Assembly (NCBI RefSeq): GCF_011440375.1
Contig: NZ_JAAOIR010000005.1
Location: forward strand, 1-64,000
Source: Halorubellus sp. JP-L1
GTDB lineage: Archaea; Halobacteriota; Halobacteria; Halobacteriales; Natrialbaceae
DNA: 64,000 bases
Direction of reading: 5' to 3'
Below the pieces are notes generated by a model that saw only the letters and a list, made by a program, of their open reading frames with translations, was not told the origin of the DNA and ran no database searches. Below are positions 42,320-51,579 of the stretch, piece after piece. The translations under genes were made by a program, and so were the position numbers. The first letter of the stretch is position 1. Each line of letters opens with the position of its first letter.

Positions 42320-43507
42320 ATGGACCGACGGCAGTTCCTCGCCGCCTCCGGAACGCTCGCCGTGGCCGGTTGCCTGCGGCTGTCCGGCGAAGACGCCGAG
42401 ACGACGAACGAATCGACGACGGCGGACGCAGCGACATCGACGACCGACACAGCGATCGAGACCGAGGAAGCGACGACGACCGAGGCGACGACGGAGCCGT
42501 CCGGCCCGGTGACCGGCCTCGAAGCCGACTGGACGCACGACGCCGGCAGCAACTTCGACGCGAGCGTCGGCAGCGACGCCGTCGTCGTGAAGTCCCAGTC
42601 GTGGAGTTCCGCGGCCGACGGCGCGACCGCGCTCGCCGCCGACGCGGGCGATCGACGCTGGACGGCTCTGGAGGAGGACACCGTCGTCACCGCGACCCCG
42701 CTCCCCGACGGCGGCGCGGTCCTCGGAACGAAGGGCGGCGACGTCGCGGCCGTCGACGCCGACGGTGCGGTCCGGTGGCGGCAGGGAATCGACGGCGCGG
42801 TCGTCGGGCGGCCCGCGGTCGCGGACGACGCCGTCATCGCGGGGACCGGCGACGACGACGACGTCCGGCCGTCGGTGGTCCGCCTGAACGCCGACACCGG
42901 CGACGTCGACTGGCGCGTCACTGACGAGGACGCCACCGCGGACTACGACGACGCCGTCGGGATCGCGGTCGTCGACGACGTCGCGTACGTCGGGTACACG
43001 AACGGCGTCGCCGCGTACGCGCTCGACGGCGGCGCGAAGCAGTGGGGCGCGCACGCGAACCTCAATCTCAGCCGCCCGGATTCGCTCCTCGTCGGCGACG
43101 ACCTCGTCTACGCGCACCGGTCGCCAGGGCTCGCCGCGTACGACCGCGCGACCGGCGCCGAGGCGTGGTTCTTCGAGCCCTTCGACGACTTCCAGACGCG
43201 GCTCGTTCCCGGCGACGGCGTCGTGTACGCGGGCTCGGGGGACGCGTCCGTGTACGCCATCGAACGCGACGGCAGCGAACGCTGGCGGACGCAGATCGCG
43301 GGGCCGGTGACGCAAGTCGCGGCCGCCGGCGACGCGCTGTTCGCGTCGGTCGACGGCGGCGACGTCGCCGTGCTCGCTCGCGCCGACGGCGCACAGCGTA
43401 CGAGCCTCGAGCGCGGCCGGACAGACGTCCTCGCCGCCGCCGCGACCCGCGTCGTCACCGCGGACGGCTCCACTGTCACCGGGCACGCGCTCGTCCGCGA
43501 CGACTGA
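42320..43507 (+). CDS. PQQ-type beta-propeller lipoprotein
   Basis: This 395-residue protein starts MDRRQFLAASGTLAVAGC, a Tat signal with lipobox. A Thr/Glu/Ala-rich stalk (about 20-65) and a propeller of PQQ-type blades follow (AVLGTKGGDVAAVDADGAVRW, VYVGYTNGVAAYALDGGAKQW, VYAGSGDASVYAIERDGSERW). It is probably attached to the outer face of the membrane. It converges on a similar protein at 43579-44796, and a third relative is at 21543-22808. No enzyme function is evident. Confidence 0.87.
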   Translation: MDRRQFLAASGTLAVAGCLRLSGEDAETTNESTTADAATSTTDTAIETEEATTTEATTEPSGPVTGLEADWTHDAGSNFDASVGSDAVVVKSQSWSSAADGATALAADAGDRRWTALEEDTVVTATPLPDGGAVLGTKGGDVAAVDADGAVRWRQGIDGAVVGRPAVADDAVIAGTGDDDDVRPSVVRLNADTGDVDWRVTDEDATADYDDAVGIAVVDDVAYVGYTNGVAAYALDGGAKQWGAHANLNLSRPDSLLVGDDLVYAHRSPGLAAYDRATGAEAWFFEPFDDFQTRLVPGDGVVYAGSGDASVYAIERDGSERWRTQIAGPVTQVAAAGDALFASVDGGDVAVLARADGAQRTSLERGRTDVLAAAATRVVTADGSTVTGHALVRDD

Positions 43508-43578
43508 CCGCGAGGAGCGACCGCACCGACGACCGCGACGACCGGCCGCGGCCCCCGCGACTCCTGCTCGCGGCGCAG

Positions 43579-44796
43579 TCAGTCGGCGGCGGTGTGCCAG
43601 AGGCCGCGGACGTACGTCCCGTCCGCGACGACGAGCGTATCGTCGAAGGGGTGGAGCCCGGTGACGTAATCGGCCGGCTCGTACGCGTACTCGCGGACGC
43701 GTTCGCCCGCACTCGGGTCGACGACGAGGACGCGGTCGCCGGCGACGTCGAACCCGACGAGTTCGTCCCTCGCGTCGTCGTACGCCAGCCGCCAGACGTG
43801 CCCGTCGTCGAGGCGCCACACCCATTCGCCCGTCGCGGGATCTCGCTCGCCGAGCTGTCCGCCGACGAACAGGCGGCCGTCGACGACGGTCAGCCCGCTT
43901 GCCCGCGAATCGTCCGCGTGCGTGCGCTCCCACACCGTCTCGCCGCTCGCGGGGTCTATCGCGAGCACGCGATCGCCCTCCACCGAGAGGAACGCGAGGC
44001 CGTCGAGCGCGGCGAGCGACGACTGGAACCCGAGCGGTCCCTCCGGGAACTCGCGACGCCAGCGCTCCTCGCCCGTCGCCGGATCGAGCCCGTACAGTCG
44101 TCCGCTACCGTCCGACCACTCGAACCCCTTGAGGCCGCCGAAGACGAGCGTGCCGTCGACGAGAACCGGCGTCAGCGGATTGCCACCCGCCGCCTCGAAC
44201 CGCCACTCGACCGTGCCGTCGTTCACGTCGATCGCACGCACCACCTCGTCGTTGTCCGGCGCGTACAGCGTCCCGTCCGCGACGAGCGGCGTCGGCCGAC
44301 CGCCAGCGTCCGCCGCCCACCGCTTGCGGCCGGTCGAGGCGTCGACCGCGACCGTCCCCCGGAACGTCGTCGCGTACCCCGTCCCGTCCGCGACGACGAC
44401 GTCCCCCGACGGCTCGCTCGGCAGCGACGCCGACCACGCGACGCTCCCGTCGGCGGCGTCGAACGCCCGCACTTGATCGTCCGCGGCGCCGACGAGCGCG
44501 CGATCACCAGTCTGCGTGACGCCGGTCTCGACCGGCGCCCGCAGCCGCTCCTCCCACCGCAGATTCCCCGGCGTCTGCGGTTCTGGCAACGACTCGGTCG
44601 TCTCCGTCGGTTCCTCCTCGGTCGCCGCGTCTGTCGTCTCCGTCTCGGGGGATTCCGTCGTCCCTTCGGTCGTGGTCGCCGTCGTCGCAGTCGTCGCCGT
44701 CGTCGCAGTCGTCGCAGTCGTCGCGTCGTCGGCGGACTCCAGTTCGAGACAGCCGCTCGTCGCGAGGAAGAGCCCGAGTACGGCTCGGCGTTTCAT
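43579..44796 (-). CDS. PQQ-type beta-propeller lipoprotein
   Basis: This 405-residue protein begins MKRRAVLGLFLATSGC, a short Tat-like signal and lipobox. A long Thr stalk includes five tandem Thr-Ala-Thr units encoded by a GTCGTCGCA-type microsatellite at about 44688-44735. The propeller has blades such as LYAPDNDEVVRAIDVNDGTVEW and LYGLDPATGEERWRREFPEG. It is convergent with, and organised like, its neighbour at 42320-43507, suggesting an old inverted duplication or a functional pair. Confidence 0.87.
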   Translation of the reverse strand: MKRRAVLGLFLATSGCLELESADDATTATTATTATTATTATTTEGTTESPETETTDAATEEEPTETTESLPEPQTPGNLRWEERLRAPVETGVTQTGDRALVGAADDQVRAFDAADGSVAWSASLPSEPSGDVVVADGTGYATTFRGTVAVDASTGRKRWAADAGGRPTPLVADGTLYAPDNDEVVRAIDVNDGTVEWRFEAAGGNPLTPVLVDGTLVFGGLKGFEWSDGSGRLYGLDPATGEERWRREFPEGPLGFQSSLAALDGLAFLSVEGDRVLAIDPASGETVWERTHADDSRASGLTVVDGRLFVGGQLGERDPATGEWVWRLDDGHVWRLAYDDARDELVGFDVAGDRVLVVDPSAGERVREYAYEPADYVTGLHPFDDTLVVADGTYVRGLWHTAAD

Positions 44797-44948
44797 GCAG
44801 GACGCGTTGGCGACGTGATACAAAGTCGTTGCCTTCAGCCAGCGCACCCCACGGGTCGACCGGTGACCGCCTCGCGTGGGGCGACCAGCGCTCACCGCAC
44901 GCGTCGATCGACGGGTCGAAGCTTCGAAGGAGCGGAACGAGGCCGGTA

Positions 44949-44999
44949 CCGGCCCGCGAACGCAACCGGCCCGCGAACGCAACCGGCCCGCGAACGCGA
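44949..44999. repeat. 17-bp tandem repeat, 3 copies
   Basis: ACCGGCCCGCGAACGCA occurs at 44949, 44966 and 44983 (last base changed in the third). It lies in the 244-bp gap between the propeller lipoprotein promoter and the 3' end of the rhodanese gene. No gene or other structure is seen in this gap apart from a TCGAAGCTTCGA palindrome just before the repeat. Confidence 0.8.
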
Positions 45000-45040
45000 C
45001 CCTCGTGGTCGCTACGGCCGGAGCGGTGTCGTTTGCCTGC

Positions 45041-45901
45041 TTACTCGCCGCTGCCCGTCTCGACGGGCGCGCCCACGAGGTTCCCCCACTCGGTCCAGGA
45101 GCCGTCGTAGTTGATGGTGTCCTCGTACCCGAGGAGTTCGTGGAGCGCGAACCACGCGACCGACGAGCGCTCGCCGATCCGGCAGTACGCGACCGTCGTC
45201 GAGTCGCCGTCGATGCCCTCGTCGGCGTAGAGGTCCTGGATCTCGTCGAACGACTTGAACGTCCCGTCGTCGTTCGTCACGGCCGCCCACGAGATGTTCT
45301 TCGCGCCGGGGATGTGGCCGCCGCGCTGCGCGGTCTCCTGGAGGCCCGGGGGCGCGAGGATCTCGCCACTGAACTCCTCGGGCGACCGGACGTCCACGAG
45401 CGGAACGCCGCGGTCGATGGCGTTCTCGACGTCCTCCTTGTACGCGCGGATGCTCTCGCGCGGCCCGCTCGCGTCGTAGGACTTCTCGCTGAACTCGGGG
45501 ACCTCCTCCGTGAGCGGATAGTCGTTCTCGAGCCAGTAGTCGCGGCCGCCGTCCATGAGCTTCACGTCGTCGTGACCGTAGTACTTGAACTGCCAGTACG
45601 TGTACGCCGCGAACCAGTTCGAGTTGTCGCCGTAGAGGACGACGGTGTCGTCCTCGCCGATGCCGTGACTCCCGAGGAGGTCCTCGAAGTCGTCCTTGCT
45701 CAGGATGTCGCGCGTGGTCTGGTCCTGGAGTTGCGTCTCCCAGTTGAACCCGATGGCGCCGGGGGCGTGGCCGTCGTCGTACGCCTCTGTGTCCACGTCG
45801 ACCTCCACGAGTCGGTGGTCGGAGTCGTCGTCCTGGAACGCGTCGAGGTTGTCCTCGACCCAGTCCGCGGTCACGAGAACGTCGTTTGCGTAATCGGTCA
45901 T
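45041..45901 (-). CDS. thiosulfate/mercaptopyruvate sulfurtransferase (rhodanese)
   Basis: This 286-residue tandem rhodanese has an inactive N-terminal domain (DHRLVEVDVDTEAYDDGHAP, YGDNSNWFAAYTYW, with Asp in place of the Cys). The active C-terminal domain shows VPLVDVRSPEEFSGE, GGHIPGAKNI and the catalytic Cys in VAYCRIGERSS. CRIGERS is the thiosulfate sulfurtransferase loop. It would transfer sulfane sulfur to cyanide or thiols. A TATA-like GGATATATGAC about 30 bp upstream fits a leaderless transcript from the ATG at 45901. It diverges from another rhodanese gene. Confidence 0.93.
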   Translation of the reverse strand: MTDYANDVLVTADWVEDNLDAFQDDDSDHRLVEVDVDTEAYDDGHAPGAIGFNWETQLQDQTTRDILSKDDFEDLLGSHGIGEDDTVVLYGDNSNWFAAYTYWQFKYYGHDDVKLMDGGRDYWLENDYPLTEEVPEFSEKSYDASGPRESIRAYKEDVENAIDRGVPLVDVRSPEEFSGEILAPPGLQETAQRGGHIPGAKNISWAAVTNDDGTFKSFDEIQDLYADEGIDGDSTTVAYCRIGERSSVAWFALHELLGYEDTINYDGSWTEWGNLVGAPVETGSGE

Positions 45902-46156
45902 GCATCTACTACGTACGGGCCCCGTCATATATCCAGTCGCCCCCCGGCAGTCGTGTCCTGTCATGGAACGTAGCGGAACTTGCTGCCGGTACTTGGTCGC
46001 GTGGTCCCGGTCGCTCGAACGGTCTCAGTGCGGCGATATCGGTGCCGACGAGCACGGTCCGGCACGCCCCTGGTAGTTACTGGATACGGACACGATGACG
46101 ACATAACAGGATTTTGTTGCCGCTATCTACGAGTTCCGCGGCTGGCGGCCGAAACC

Positions 46157-46174
46157 CGAGGGGCTAACCCCTCG
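46157..46174 (+). promoter_or_regulatory. promoter-overlapping dyad of the second rhodanese
   Basis: CGAGGGG-CTAA-CCCCTCG is a perfect 7-bp inverted repeat centred 27 bp before the ATG at 46193. That is where the TATA box belongs, and GGCTAACC is the only candidate box. A protein bound here would block or recruit the general factors directly, so it is a candidate operator. The rest of the 45902-46192 gap shows nothing else apart from the divergent promoter. Confidence 0.45.
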
Positions 46175-46192
46175 CCGGCAGAACGCCCGTGC

Positions 46193-47122
46193 ATGACCGA
46201 CGCATCGCACGACGCCGACGCCGAGGACGCCATCGTGGACGGCGGCGCCGGGAGCGACGACGCCATCACGGACGGCGCGACCGGGAGCGGGAGCGGCGAC
46301 GAGGGTTCGACCGGTTCCGGCGACGGCCGACGTGTCCCCTGGGTCGTCGACGCCGACTGGCTCGCCACGCACGCCGCCGACCCGGACGTCAGCGTCGTCG
46401 ACGTCCGCGACGCCTGGGAGTACGACGGCATCGGGCACGTCCCCGAGGCCGTGAACGTCCCCTTCGACTCGTTCCGGAGCGACGGCGACGACGACGTCGG
46501 GATGCTCCCCGGCGCCGACCGCTGGGCGCAGGTGATGCGGGACGCCGGCGTCGCGCGCGACGACGTCCTCGTCGCGTACGACGACACCCACGGCGTGTTC
46601 GCCGCCCGATTCCTCGTCACCGCGCTCATGTACGGCCACCGCGACGTCGCCCTACTGGACGGCGACTACGCCGCGTACAACCGCGACCACCCGACCACGA
46701 CCGACGCCCCCGACGCCGCCGCGACCGACTACGAGGCCTCCGTCCCCGACGACCGACCGCTCATCGACGCCGACGCCGTCGCCGCGCTCCTCGACGGCGA
46801 CCGCGACAGCGTCGTCTTCGTCGACACCCGCGACGACGGGGAGTACGAGGACGGCCACCTCCCCGGCGCCGTCAACCTCGACTGGAAGGCGCTCGTCGAC
46901 GACGAGACCCGCGGCCTCCTCCCCGAACCCGAACTCCATGCGATCCTCGACGCGCACGGGATCACGTCCGAGAAGCGCGTCGCCCTCTACTGCAACACCG
47001 CCCGCCGCATCAGTCACACGTACGTCGTCCTCCGGGACCTCGGCTACGACCGCGTCGACTTCTTCGAGGGCTCGCTCACCGAGTGGCGCGACCGCGACGG
47101 CGCACTCGAGACCGGCGACTGA
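46193..47122 (+). CDS. tandem rhodanese, probable sulfurtransferase
   Basis: This 309-residue protein has a 45-residue Asp/Gly/Ser-rich N-terminal extension and two rhodanese domains. The first (DVSVVDVRDAWEYDGIGHVP, LVAYDDTHGVFAARFL) has Asp at the Cys position. The second (VVFVDTRDDGEYEDGHLPGA) has the active Cys in ALYCNTARRISHTYVV. The active loop differs from the CRIGERS loop of the divergent neighbour, so substrate preference probably differs. The pairing suggests linked sulfur metabolism. Confidence 0.9.
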   Translation: MTDASHDADAEDAIVDGGAGSDDAITDGATGSGSGDEGSTGSGDGRRVPWVVDADWLATHAADPDVSVVDVRDAWEYDGIGHVPEAVNVPFDSFRSDGDDDVGMLPGADRWAQVMRDAGVARDDVLVAYDDTHGVFAARFLVTALMYGHRDVALLDGDYAAYNRDHPTTTDAPDAAATDYEASVPDDRPLIDADAVAALLDGDRDSVVFVDTRDDGEYEDGHLPGAVNLDWKALVDDETRGLLPEPELHAILDAHGITSEKRVALYCNTARRISHTYVVLRDLGYDRVDFFEGSLTEWRDRDGALETGD

Positions 47123-47277
47123 GTCCGTCCGTCGAGGTTCGGTCGTCGAACGAACCCGAACCGACGTGGCCGTTCGACACCGATTCCCACGACTGCGTCC
47201 GCCGTCGGCTTTCGTTCGCCCGACGTTTCGAGTCCGACATCACGCTCCTTAAGACCACGCGGTGCAACCACCCAGTT

Positions 47278-48450
47278 ATGAGACGACGTCGTTTCCTGCA
47301 GGCCACCGGGAGCGCGGGCGCCCTGGGGCTCGCCGGCTGCCTCGTCCAGGACGATGGCAACGAGAGCACCGACACGACAATCTCCGAAACCACGACCGGT
47401 ACCGACGCAACCGGCACCACGAGCGAGACGACCACGACCGCGGAACCCGACCTCGAGGGCACCATCACGGTCGCGACCTACGAGTCGTTCCTGAACGCAC
47501 CGAGCGAAAGCTACGACGCCCCCGGCGCGTTCGTCAAGCAGCGCTTCGAGGAGGAGTACCCGGACGCCACCGTCGAGTTCACCGTCCCGAGCAACGGCCT
47601 GAACGAGTACATCCAGCGCCGACAGCAGGGCGCGAGCGTCGACGCCGACGTCTACGTCGGCCTGAACGTCGACGACCTCGTCCGGATCGACGAGAACCTC
47701 GGCGACAGGCGGCTGTTCCAGGCGCTCGACACCGACCGCATGGAGCGCGCGAGTCACGTCCGCGACGACCTCGACTTCGGCGACCCGAAGGGTCGCGCAC
47801 TCGCGTACGACACCGGCTACATCAGTCTCGTCTACGACGAGCGCGACGTCGACGCCCCCGCGATGCTCGACGCACTCACCACCGAGCCCTACGCGGGCAA
47901 ACTCCTCGCACAGACCGCGCAAGGAACGGACACCGGGCAGGCGTTCCTGCTCTGGACGATCGCCGAGAAGGGCCCCGACGGCTACCTCGACTACTGGGAG
48001 CAGTTGTTAGAGAACGACGTCCGCATCCTCGGGTCGTGGTGGGACTCCTACAGCGCGTACCTCGACGATCAGCGACCGATGGTCGTCTCCTACTCCACGG
48101 ACCAGGTGTACGCGAACCGCGACGACCAGAACATGCAAAAGCACCAGGTCGCGTTCCCGAACGACGAGGGGTACGCGAACCCCGAAGGGATGGGGCTCGT
48201 GCAGGGCACCGAGGAGACCGACCTCGCCTACGCGTTCATGGACTTCGTACTCCGCGGCGAGGTACAGCGGACGATCGCGCTCGCGAACGTCCAGTTCCCC
48301 GCCGTCGCCGACGAGCACGTCGACCTCCCGTCGGAGTTCAGCGACTACGCGCACCGTCCCGAGAACCCGGTGTCGCTCGGCTACGACCAGCTGAAGGGGA
48401 ACCTCTCGGGCTGGATCGACGAGTGGTCCCGGCTCGTCGCGAGCAACTGA
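47278..48450 (+). CDS. thiB: thiamine-type ABC transporter substrate-binding lipoprotein
   Basis: The 390-residue protein starts MRRRRFLQATGSAGALGLAGC, a Tat signal with lipobox, then a Thr/Ser/Glu linker. The binding domain resembles ThiB: TITVATYESFLN at the start, DADVYVGLNVDDLVRIDE, GYISLVYDERDV, and SWWDSYSAYLDDQRPMVVSYSTDQVY. It should capture thiamine or its phosphates outside the cell. A TATA-like CCTTAAGAC lies about 25 bp before the ATG, so no riboswitch leader is possible. The permease and ATPase follow. Confidence 0.85.
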   Translation: MRRRRFLQATGSAGALGLAGCLVQDDGNESTDTTISETTTGTDATGTTSETTTTAEPDLEGTITVATYESFLNAPSESYDAPGAFVKQRFEEEYPDATVEFTVPSNGLNEYIQRRQQGASVDADVYVGLNVDDLVRIDENLGDRRLFQALDTDRMERASHVRDDLDFGDPKGRALAYDTGYISLVYDERDVDAPAMLDALTTEPYAGKLLAQTAQGTDTGQAFLLWTIAEKGPDGYLDYWEQLLENDVRILGSWWDSYSAYLDDQRPMVVSYSTDQVYANRDDQNMQKHQVAFPNDEGYANPEGMGLVQGTEETDLAYAFMDFVLRGEVQRTIALANVQFPAVADEHVDLPSEFSDYAHRPENPVSLGYDQLKGNLSGWIDEWSRLVASN

Positions 48451-48570
48451 CTCCGTTGCCCGCAGCGCCACGCAGACGTGGCGGTGCGTCGCGCGGCGGT
48501 ACGCCCGTCTCGCAGCGTGGTGGCCGAATCGACCGCTGGACCTAACTAGACCCCTACCGCAACCAGAATC

Positions 48571-50448
48571 GTGTCTCGGGCTCCCGTCGACTCCGCCGTC
48601 CGCACTCGCGTCCGCCGGTTCGTGGACGACCACGGACTCGCCGTCGGCGTCGCCGGGACCGCAGTCGTCCTTCTACTCGTCCTCTACGTCCCCGTCGGCG
48701 TCGTGTTCGCGGAGGCGTTCGGCGTCGACGGCCGCCTCTCGCTCGCGCGGTTCGCGGCCGTCCTCACGGACGAGTTCTACGTCGGCGCGCTCGCGGGCGT
48801 GCTCGACTCGCCGTTCGCGTTCGGCGAGCACGCCGCCGCCGTCGCCGGATTCTTCGCGGGGTTCGGCGTCCGAACCGCCACGTTCGGCCCCGTCCCGTAC
48901 CCCGCGCCGGTCCTCCCGAGCGTCGAGACCGGCCTGTTCGGGTTCACCGCGTGGCAGGCGCTCCTGTCGACGATCGCGAGCGTCGTCGTCGGCCTCCCCG
49001 CCGCGTACGTCCTCGCGACGTTCGAGTTCCGCGGCCGCCGCACCCTCCGCTCCGTCACCATCCTCCCGTTCGTCCTCCCCGGCATCCTCGTCGCCGCCGG
49101 GTTCTACGCCGCGTTCGGCGAATCAGGACTCCTCAACGACGTCCTCGGCGTCGTCGGCCTCCACCAGTCGCTGCTGGAGACGAACCCCCTGTTCGTCGTG
49201 ATCCTGGCGCACGCGTTCTACAACGCACCGCTCGTCGCGCGCGTCACCACCGGCGCCTGGGAGTCCGTCGACGCGCGCATGGTCGAAACCGCCAGGAGCC
49301 TCGGCGCAGACCGCCGGCGCGCGTTCCGCGACGTCGTCGTCCCCCAGTTGCTCCCCGCCGTCATGGCGAGCGCGCTCCTCACGTTCGTGTTCACGTTCAT
49401 GACGTTCCCGATCGTGCTCGCGCTCGGCGGCCTCCAGCTCGCGACCGTCGAGGTCTGGGTGTTCACCGCCGCGTCGAACCTCGACGTCCCGACGGCGGCG
49501 ACGCTCGCCGTCCTCGAGACCGCGATCTCGCTCGGGCTCACGTACGCGTACCTCCGGTACGAGGCCGGGCGGAGCGGCCTCGGGAGCGCCGGCGGCGACG
49601 TCGACCGCGAGCCACTGCTCCCCGACCTCGCGAACCTGGACGCGAAGCGACTCGGCGTCCTCGCGTACGGCGCGTTCGCGGGCGTGCTCTTCCTCGCCCC
49701 GCTCGTCGCGCTCGTCGCCGAGTCGCTGACGAACGGGAGCGGGTTCACGCTCCAGCACTACGCGTTCCTCCTCGACCGCCAGACCACGGGCGCGGCGTTC
49801 CAGACGAAACCCCTCGATGCGATCTTGAACTCGCTCGCGTTCGCCGCCGGCACGCTCGCCGTCGCCGTCCCGATGGGCGTCGTCGTCGCCGTCGTCTCCA
49901 GCACGGCGGGCCGCGGCCGGACGCTCGTCGACGCGCTCGCGATGCTCCCCGTCGCCGTCTCCGGCATCGTCTTCGGCGTCGGCCTCCTCACCGGGCTCGT
50001 GTTCGGCATCGACCTCCCCGGCCCGTACACGCTCAAGGTCACGGGCCCGGTCGCGGTCGTCGCCGCGCACGCCGTCGCCGCCTACCCCTTCGTCGTCCGG
50101 AACGTCAAACCGCAGCTCGCCGCGGTCGACCAGTCGCTCGTCGAATCGGCCAGGGCACTCGGCGCCACCCGCGTTCGCGCGCTCCTCGACGTGCAGCTCC
50201 CGCTCGTCTGGCCCGGCGTGCTCGCCGGCGCGGCGTTCGCGTTCGCGATCAGCATGGGCGAGTTCGACTCCACCGTCATCCTCGCCACCCAGTCGAGCAC
50301 CGCGACGATGCCCGTCGCCGTCGAACGCTACCTCGGCCGGACGCTCGGCCCCGCGATGGCGATGGGGTCCGTGCTGCTCGCCGTCACCGCAGTCAGTTTC
50401 GTCGCGGTCGACCGACTCGGCGGCTACGTCGGCGAGGTGGGGCGATGA
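48571..50448 (+). CDS. thiP: thiamine-type ABC transporter permease, fused two-domain
   Basis: This 625-residue membrane protein has two homologous permease halves (about 125-330 and 405-620), each with an EAA loop: DARMVETARSLGADRRRAFRDVVVPQL and DQSLVESARALGATRVRALLDVQLPL. The fused arrangement is that of ThiP and of iron (FbpB) permeases. An extra N-terminal hydrophobic hairpin of about 90 residues precedes the first half. The start is the GTG at 48571. A 12-codon mini-ORF links it to the ATPase gene. Confidence 0.88.
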   Translation: MSRAPVDSAVRTRVRRFVDDHGLAVGVAGTAVVLLLVLYVPVGVVFAEAFGVDGRLSLARFAAVLTDEFYVGALAGVLDSPFAFGEHAAAVAGFFAGFGVRTATFGPVPYPAPVLPSVETGLFGFTAWQALLSTIASVVVGLPAAYVLATFEFRGRRTLRSVTILPFVLPGILVAAGFYAAFGESGLLNDVLGVVGLHQSLLETNPLFVVILAHAFYNAPLVARVTTGAWESVDARMVETARSLGADRRRAFRDVVVPQLLPAVMASALLTFVFTFMTFPIVLALGGLQLATVEVWVFTAASNLDVPTAATLAVLETAISLGLTYAYLRYEAGRSGLGSAGGDVDREPLLPDLANLDAKRLGVLAYGAFAGVLFLAPLVALVAESLTNGSGFTLQHYAFLLDRQTTGAAFQTKPLDAILNSLAFAAGTLAVAVPMGVVVAVVSSTAGRGRTLVDALAMLPVAVSGIVFGVGLLTGLVFGIDLPGPYTLKVTGPVAVVAAHAVAAYPFVVRNVKPQLAAVDQSLVESARALGATRVRALLDVQLPLVWPGVLAGAAFAFAISMGEFDSTVILATQSSTATMPVAVERYLGRTLGPAMAMGSVLLAVTAVSFVAVDRLGGYVGEVGR

Positions 50449-50483
50449 CGGCGACCGCACCCGGAGAGAGGTGGGAGCGATGA
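50445..50483 (+). other. 12-codon mini-ORF between thiP and thiQ with its own Shine-Dalgarno
   Basis: ATG at 50445 overlaps the thiP stop (ATGA). The frame encodes MTATAPGERWER, and its TGA overlaps the thiQ ATG at 50480 (ATGA). GAGGTGG occurs just before both start codons (50434-50440 and 50468-50474), and both begin ATGACG. The pattern is a 34-35-bp duplication of the initiation site, as at the lysX-argC junction. Confidence 0.5.
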
Positions 50484-51553
50484 CGCGCCTCGAACTCGAC
50501 GCCGTCTCCGTCGAGTACGGGGACACGACCGCGCTCGAGGACGTCTCGCTCTCGATCCGGGACGGCGAGTTCTTCACGCTCGTCGGCCCGAGCGGGTGCG
50601 GGAAGACCACGACCCTCCGGACAATCGCGGGATTCGAGCAGCCGACGACGGGCGCGGTCCGGTTCGGTGAGCGCGACGTCACCGCCGTCCCGCCCGAGGA
50701 CCGCGGCGTCGGCGTCGTCTTCCAGAACTACGCGTTGTTCCCGCACATGACTGTCGGCGAGAACGTCGCGTACGGCCTCAAGTTCGCGGACCCGCCCGGC
50801 GACGTCACGGCGAGCGAGCGCGTCCGGACCCTCCTCGAACTCGTCGACATGGAGGAGTTCGCCGACCGGGACCCCGCGTCGCTCTCCGGCGGCCAACAGC
50901 AACGGATCGCGCTCGCCAGGGCGCTCGCGCCCGGCCCCGACGTCCTCCTGCTCGACGAACCGATGAGCGCGCTCGACGCCCGCCTCCGCGAGCACCTCCG
51001 CCGGCAGGTCCGGCGCGTCCAGCGCGAACTCTCCATCACGACCGTCTACGTCACGCACGACCAGGAGGAAGCACTCGCCGTCTCCGACCGCGTCGCGGTC
51101 GTGAACGACGGCCGCATCGAGCAAGTCGGGACGCCCGAAACCGTCTACCGCGAGCCAGCGAGCCGGTTCGTCGCCGGGTTCGTCGGCGAAAACAACCTCC
51201 TCGACGGCACCGTCGCCAACGTCGCCACCAACGGCACGGTGACCGTCGCCGCGAGCGACGCCGAGTTCGCCGTCGCCGGCGGCGTCCCGGAAGGAGACGC
51301 AGCGAGAACGCTCGCCGTCGGCGACCACGTCACCGTCTCCGTCCGACCCGCCGCACTCGACCCCGCGGTCGAGACGAACCGCATCGAACTCGCGATCGAC
51401 CAGACCGCGTTCCTCGGCGAGCGCGTGCGCGTCGACGGCGACTGGCGCGGCCACCACGTCGTCGCCCACCTCGCCGACCGCCCCGACGGCGACGCGGTCG
51501 CGGTCGGGTTCCGGCCCGCGGACGCCCGCATCGTCGCCGTCGAGGACGGCTAG
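50480..51553 (+). CDS. thiQ: thiamine-type ABC transporter ATP-binding protein
   Basis: This 357-residue ABC ATPase has Walker A GPSGCGKTT (36-44), Q-loop VVFQNYALFPHMTV, signature LSGGQQQRIALARAL, Walker B LLLDEPMSALD and H-loop VYVTHDQEEAL. A C-terminal TOBE-like regulatory domain (about 235-357) follows. It energises ThiP import. The long C-terminal domain makes it resemble spermidine/iron-type ATPases, so thiamine specificity rests on ThiB. The ATG at 50480 has GAGGTGG five bases upstream. Confidence 0.9.
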   Translation: MTRLELDAVSVEYGDTTALEDVSLSIRDGEFFTLVGPSGCGKTTTLRTIAGFEQPTTGAVRFGERDVTAVPPEDRGVGVVFQNYALFPHMTVGENVAYGLKFADPPGDVTASERVRTLLELVDMEEFADRDPASLSGGQQQRIALARALAPGPDVLLLDEPMSALDARLREHLRRQVRRVQRELSITTVYVTHDQEEALAVSDRVAVVNDGRIEQVGTPETVYREPASRFVAGFVGENNLLDGTVANVATNGTVTVAASDAEFAVAGGVPEGDAARTLAVGDHVTVSVRPAALDPAVETNRIELAIDQTAFLGERVRVDGDWRGHHVVAHLADRPDGDAVAVGFRPADARIVAVEDG

Positions 51554-51579
51554 GGGTCGCGACCGTCTCGCGTCGCGGC

